A stretch of DNA of 10,200 nt from an uncultured Eubacterium sp. (GTDB taxonomy: Bacteria; Bacillota; Clostridia; Oscillospirales; Acutalibacteraceae): the NCBI GenBank assembly GCA_934512155.1, contig CAKSWS010000043.1:1-10200 (forward strand), written 5' to 3'. The notes beneath the pieces are model-generated. The model ran no database searches. It worked only from the letters and a program-made list of their open reading frames with translations, and was not told the DNA's origin. The position numbers and the translations under genes were made by a program. This document shows positions 7,541-10,200 of this stretch, piece by piece. Within the stretch, counting starts at the first letter, position 1; each line of letters begins with the position of its first letter.

Positions 7541-7568
7541 TTGACTTTTGCCGTATTTATTTTAAAAT
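7541..7568 (+). promoter_or_regulatory. Sigma-A type promoter of the alcohol dehydrogenase gene
   Basis: TTGACT (7541-7546) and TAAAAT (7563-7568) are 16 bp apart. They lie 36 bp before the ATG, with GAAGG (7593-7597) as the ribosome binding site. Both hexamers are close to consensus. The expected start is near 7575. Confidence 0.65.
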
Positions 7569-7573
7569 ATAAG

Positions 7574-7589
7574 TTGTAAATATTTATAA
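7574..7589. promoter_or_regulatory. Near-perfect palindrome at the alcohol dehydrogenase start site, Rex-like
   Basis: TTGTAAATATTTATAA reads as its own reverse complement except for one base pair (position 3 against 14). It sits between -10 and the ribosome binding site, where a repressor would block transcription. It resembles NADH-sensing Rex operators (TTGTTAA or TTGTGAA arms), which often control alcohol dehydrogenases, but it is 2 bases shorter than the usual 18. AT-rich composition weakens the case. Confidence 0.35.
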
Positions 7590-7604
7590 AAAGAAGGTAT
7601 ATAT

Positions 7605-8759
7605 ATGGGTTCTCAATTCATTATGCCCGGAAAAATCGTTTACGGCGAAGGCGCACTTGAAAATGCAAAGCCGCTTTTAAGCGATTTCGGCAAAAAAGCT
7701 TTAATTGTTACAGATAGTTTTATGGTTAAATTCGGCAATGTCAAATTGGTTACAGACATACTTGACGAATTAAAAACCGATTATGCCGTTTATGACGGAA
7801 TTAATTCCGAGCCGACAAATATTTTAATTGACAAGGGAATTGAAATTTATAAAAAAGAAAACTGTGATTTTCTTATAGCAATAGGCGGCGGTTCACCTAT
7901 TGACGCTATGAAAGCAATAGGTGCTGTTATTACAAACGGCGGTTCGATTAACGATTATTACGGTAAAGTTATTACCATTCCCACACCGCCAATGGTAGCA
8001 GTTCCAACCACAAGCGGAACAGGTTCTGAAGCAACACAATTTACAATTATTACCAACACGGAAAAAGACATTAAAATGCTTTTAAAAGGTCCTGTATTAA
8101 TGCCGGATTTGGCCATAGATGACCCTGCGTTTACAATGACTGCTCCCCCTTCAATTACTGCGGCAACAGGACTTGATGCACTTTGCCATGCAACAGAAGC
8201 ATACACATCAAGAAAGGCACAGCCTTTAACAGACGATTTGGCAATCAGTGCTACAAAAAGAATTTTTAAAAATTTACCTGTTGTATTTAAAGAACCTAAA
8301 AACGTGCAGGCAAGAGCTGAAATGAGCCTTGCTGCTCTTGAAGCCGGCGTTGCATTTAACAATGCATCCGTTACAATTATTCATGGTATGAGCAGACCTA
8401 TCGGCGCACTTTTCCATGTGCCGCACGGAATTTCAAACGCAATGCTTTTAAGCGAATGTTACAGCTTTGCAATTGACGGTGCATATAAAAGATTTGCTGA
8501 TTTAGGCAAAGCCATAGAAGTTGCCGCACCTGAAGATGATGATAAAACAGCAGCTGAAAAATTCCTTAACGCTTGCAAAGAAATTTGCAAAACCTGCGAA
8601 ATTCCAACTTTAGAAGAATACGGAATTGACAAAAACAAATTCTTTGAAGTTATGGATAAAATGGCAGACGATGCACTTGCATCAGGTTCACCTGCCAACA
8701 CAATTAAAGAAGTTTCAAAAGAAGACATTTTAACAATTTACAAAAATCTTTGGAAATAA
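7605..8759 (+). CDS. Iron-containing (group III) NAD(P)-dependent alcohol dehydrogenase
   Basis: The full-length 384-residue cytosolic oxidoreductase interconverts an alcohol and an aldehyde or ketone. The N-terminal nucleotide-binding half has IAIGGGSPIDAMKA (91-104) and VPTTSGTGSEAT (133-144). The C-terminal helical half supplies the metal ligands D191, H195 (DALCH), H260 and H274. Their spacing (4, 65 and 14) nearly matches that of E. coli FucO. In HGMSRP (260-265) an arginine replaces a second histidine present in FucO; I associate this variant with a broad clostridial subgroup. The gene stands alone, with its own promoter, a GAAGG site 7 bp before the ATG, and a strong terminator. The palindrome at its start site suggests redox control. 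The likely role is fermentative NADH disposal; the substrate (ethanol, butanol, a diol or another) cannot be read. Confidence 0.93.
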   Translation: MGSQFIMPGKIVYGEGALENAKPLLSDFGKKALIVTDSFMVKFGNVKLVTDILDELKTDYAVYDGINSEPTNILIDKGIEIYKKENCDFLIAIGGGSPIDAMKAIGAVITNGGSINDYYGKVITIPTPPMVAVPTTSGTGSEATQFTIITNTEKDIKMLLKGPVLMPDLAIDDPAFTMTAPPSITAATGLDALCHATEAYTSRKAQPLTDDLAISATKRIFKNLPVVFKEPKNVQARAEMSLAALEAGVAFNNASVTIIHGMSRPIGALFHVPHGISNAMLLSECYSFAIDGAYKRFADLGKAIEVAAPEDDDKTAAEKFLNACKEICKTCEIPTLEEYGIDKNKFFEVMDKMADDALASGSPANTIKEVSKEDILTIYKNLWK

Positions 8760-8768
8760 AAAGCATAG

Positions 8769-8805
8769 AAAAACATCCGTTCTTAATTCAAGAACGGATG
8801 TTTTT
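8769..8805. terminator. Strong bidirectional rho-independent terminator
   Basis: A perfect 16 bp inverted repeat, AAAAACATCCGTTCTT (8769-8784) and AAGAACGGATGTTTTT (8790-8805), has a 5-base loop. It carries T-tracts on both strands. It ends the rightward alcohol dehydrogenase and the leftward tRNA-modification operon, whose stop is at 8810. Confidence 0.93.
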
Positions 8806-8809
8806 GCTT

Positions 8810-9937
8810 TTAGTTATTATAATTTTCCAAAAAAGAATGTTTAACACCTTTTTGCTTATAACCCACAACAGTATCTAAATTAACATTTTCAACACTTTTG
8901 AAAATATTGCTTTCAACCTGAGGGTTAATTTTTGCTAAACCGGCAATTAAATTTTTAACTTCCTGACGCTTTGATGCATTATCCGGATTACATGAAGTAC
9001 AAGTATCTGTAAACTTACAAGCACACTGGATAAAATGCAAATCATTATAATCACGCCAATGCTTTATTTCGCTTTCACGAATTAAATACATGGGTCTTAT
9101 TAATTCCATACCTTCAAAATTTGTGCTGTGCAATTTAGGCATCATTGTTTGCACCTGACCGCCGTAAAGCATGCCCATTAAAACAGTTTCTATAACATCA
9201 TCATAATGATGACCGAGAGCGATTTTGTTGCAACCCAATTCCTTTGCCTTATTATACAAATAGCCCCTTCTCATACGGGCACAAATATAGCAAGGTGATT
9301 TTTCAATATGAAGCACGGATTCAAAAATATTTGATTCAAAAACCGTTATAGGCACATTAAGCATTTTTGCGTTTTTTTCAATAATTGCTCTGTTTTCCGG
9401 GCTGTAACCGGGGTCCATAACAAGAAAAACAAGTTCAAAATTAAATTTATTATGGCGTTTTAGTTCTTGAAAAAGCTTTGCCATCAACATAGAATCCTTG
9501 CCGCCTGAAATGCAAACGGCAATTTTATCATTTTCCTGAATTAAATCATATTCATTAAGTGCCGCCGTAAACTTGCTCCAAATACTTTTATGGAATTTTT
9601 TATTTATACTTCTTTCCACATCTTTTGCTTTTTGAGAATCTGTTTGAAGCTTGGCAAGCATATAGCCGTAATAACCCTCTTTAAGATTTGCAGCATTAAA
9701 ACCTTTGCTTCTTAAATTTTCGGCTACACCGTCGCTGATAATGCCGCTTTTGCAACAAATAACAAGCAATTTATCTTTAGGCAATGAATCCACACATTCA
9801 TCAATTTTTGCCTGTGGAATATTAATTGCACCGTTTATAGTACCGTATGCAAACGCAATTTCGTCTCTTATATCAACAACAAGATATTCGTTGTTTTTTA
9901 AATCAAGTAATTCGTTAACTGTAATTTCTTCAATCAT
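8810..9937 (-). CDS. Rhodanese domain fused to a TtcA-type PP-loop tRNA thiolase
   Basis: The 375-residue fusion has an N-terminal rhodanese domain (about 1-98: VDIRDE at 21-26, NGAINIPQ at 35-42). Its active-site loop, CKSG, is at 62-65 with C62 as the likely persulfide carrier. A short linker leads to a PP-loop ATPase with SGGKDS (144-149), PCYICARMRRG (215-225) and GHHYDDVIET (242-251). C216 and C219 correspond to the CxxC pair that holds the [4Fe-4S] cluster in TtcA. TtcA converts cytidine 32 of some tRNAs to 2-thiocytidine. The C-terminus has a further cluster, C305, C307, C313 and C316, more than the single third cysteine of E. coli TtcA. The rhodanese probably passes sulfur to the catalytic domain in cis. 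It is translationally coupled to the upstream tcdA by an ATGA overlap. The exact target base is inferred from the family. Confidence 0.88.
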   Translation of the reverse strand: MIEEITVNELLDLKNNEYLVVDIRDEIAFAYGTINGAINIPQAKIDECVDSLPKDKLLVICCKSGIISDGVAENLRSKGFNAANLKEGYYGYMLAKLQTDSQKAKDVERSINKKFHKSIWSKFTAALNEYDLIQENDKIAVCISGGKDSMLMAKLFQELKRHNKFNFELVFLVMDPGYSPENRAIIEKNAKMLNVPITVFESNIFESVLHIEKSPCYICARMRRGYLYNKAKELGCNKIALGHHYDDVIETVLMGMLYGGQVQTMMPKLHSTNFEGMELIRPMYLIRESEIKHWRDYNDLHFIQCACKFTDTCTSCNPDNASKRQEVKNLIAGLAKINPQVESNIFKSVENVNLDTVVGYKQKGVKHSFLENYNN

Positions 9938-10200
9938 TTTCCGTATCCTATTAAATCCTTAACTACTTCGCCGGCTATAATTAAACCTACCGTTGACGGC
10001 ACAAACGCTGTGCTTCCCGGAACAGAACGCCTTTGAGTACATTTTCTTGCCGTTCCCGGAGGACAAATACAGTGTGCCTTGCAGCTGATTGCCATATCTT
10101 CAACCGGCTTAATCGGCTGCTCTTTTGAATAAACAACCTTGAGTTTTTTTACTCCCCTTTTTTTCAATTCACGGCGCATAACCTTTGCAAGGGGGCAAAC
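9934..10200 (-). CDS. tcdA: TcdA-type tRNA threonylcarbamoyladenosine dehydratase, C-terminal end only
   Basis: The reading frame enters from the right edge; only the last 88 residues are visible, so the ATP-binding ThiF/E1-like core is missing. The segment VCPLAKVMRRELKKRGV leads to LKVVYSKEQPIKP. Then come a cysteine-rich stretch, CKAHCICPPGTARKC, and PGSTAFVPSTVGLIIAGEVVKDLI near the end. I recognise this as the C-terminus of the clostridial TcdA (YgdL/CsdL) group. The enzyme dehydrates t6A37 of tRNA to the cyclic ct6A form using ATP. The stop overlaps the next gene's ATG by four bases. A different ThiF/HesA-family adenylyltransferase is the main alternative, since the catalytic part is not in view. 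Confidence 0.85.
   Translation of the reverse strand, partial: VCPLAKVMRRELKKRGVKKLKVVYSKEQPIKPVEDMAISCKAHCICPPGTARKCTQRRSVPGSTAFVPSTVGLIIAGEVVKDLIGYGK

Noticed and set aside
7469..7604. A feoAB promoter and Fur or DtxR box in the divergent gap
   Set aside because: TAGAAT and TATTAT candidates lack a usable -35 or would start inside the ribosome binding site. The AAATTAATAATTT inverted repeat (7521-7533) is simple AT-rich sequence with no match I can defend.
1847..8773. A 13-base direct repeat, AAGCATAGAAAAA, at 1847-1859 and 8761-8773
   Set aside because: A match of this length is expected by chance in 10 kb of AT-rich sequence. The two sites have unrelated contexts: a gap inside an operon and the edge of a terminator.
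1..10200. CRISPR arrays, insertion sequences, tRNA genes, prophage or toxin-antitoxin genes
   Set aside because: No regularly spaced repeats, transposase motifs, cloverleaf sequences or phage-like genes could be seen on either strand.

Overview
The window looks like chromosomal DNA from a low-GC, endospore-forming member of the Clostridia. It is AT-rich by eye, has strong GGAGG-type ribosome binding sites, a clear Spo0A homologue, a clostridial-style FeoAB pair, a group III iron alcohol dehydrogenase and a TcdA of the cysteine-rich type I associate with Clostridia. It is densely packed, with no gene-free stretch above 300 bases. I see no rRNA, tRNA, CRISPR array, insertion sequence or phage gene.

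Left part (1-4350). A truncated GPH-family sugar:cation symporter gene reads leftwards off the edge. Divergent from it, across a 117 bp gap with a promoter on each strand, is a compact rightward operon. It encodes a PAP2 lipid phosphatase, a polyprenyl-phosphate-type family 2 glycosyltransferase with two C-terminal membrane helices, and a large polytopic membrane protein with a soluble C-terminal domain. The last two genes overlap by 11 bp. Together they read as a possible lipid-linked sugar cassette: loading a polyprenyl phosphate, using the lipid-linked sugar at the membrane, and recycling the lipid. A GC-rich hairpin ends the operon and also serves the convergent spo0A.

Middle (4349-7604). 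spo0A, feoB and feoA all read leftwards. feoA and feoB overlap by 4 bp and encode ferrous iron uptake. The 151 bp gap upstream of spo0A holds a good sigma-A promoter with 17 bp spacing, flanked by two copies of an unusual inverted motif (TGTGAT-N5-TTCAC). One lies at the expected start site and the other upstream of -35, with centres 63 bp apart. No spoIVB-like gene sits directly upstream of spo0A.

Right part (7605-10200). A single-gene iron alcohol dehydrogenase unit has its own promoter, a Rex-like palindrome at the expected start site, and a strong bidirectional terminator. From the right edge, reading leftwards, comes the 3' end of tcdA, coupled through an ATGA overlap to a rhodanese/TtcA-type fusion. 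These two are probably tRNA anticodon-loop modification enzymes (ct6A37 and s2C32).

Most genes belong to known families. The points most worth following up are the paired palindromes at spo0A, the three-gene membrane glycosylation cassette, and the translationally coupled tRNA-modification pair with its extra cysteine clusters.
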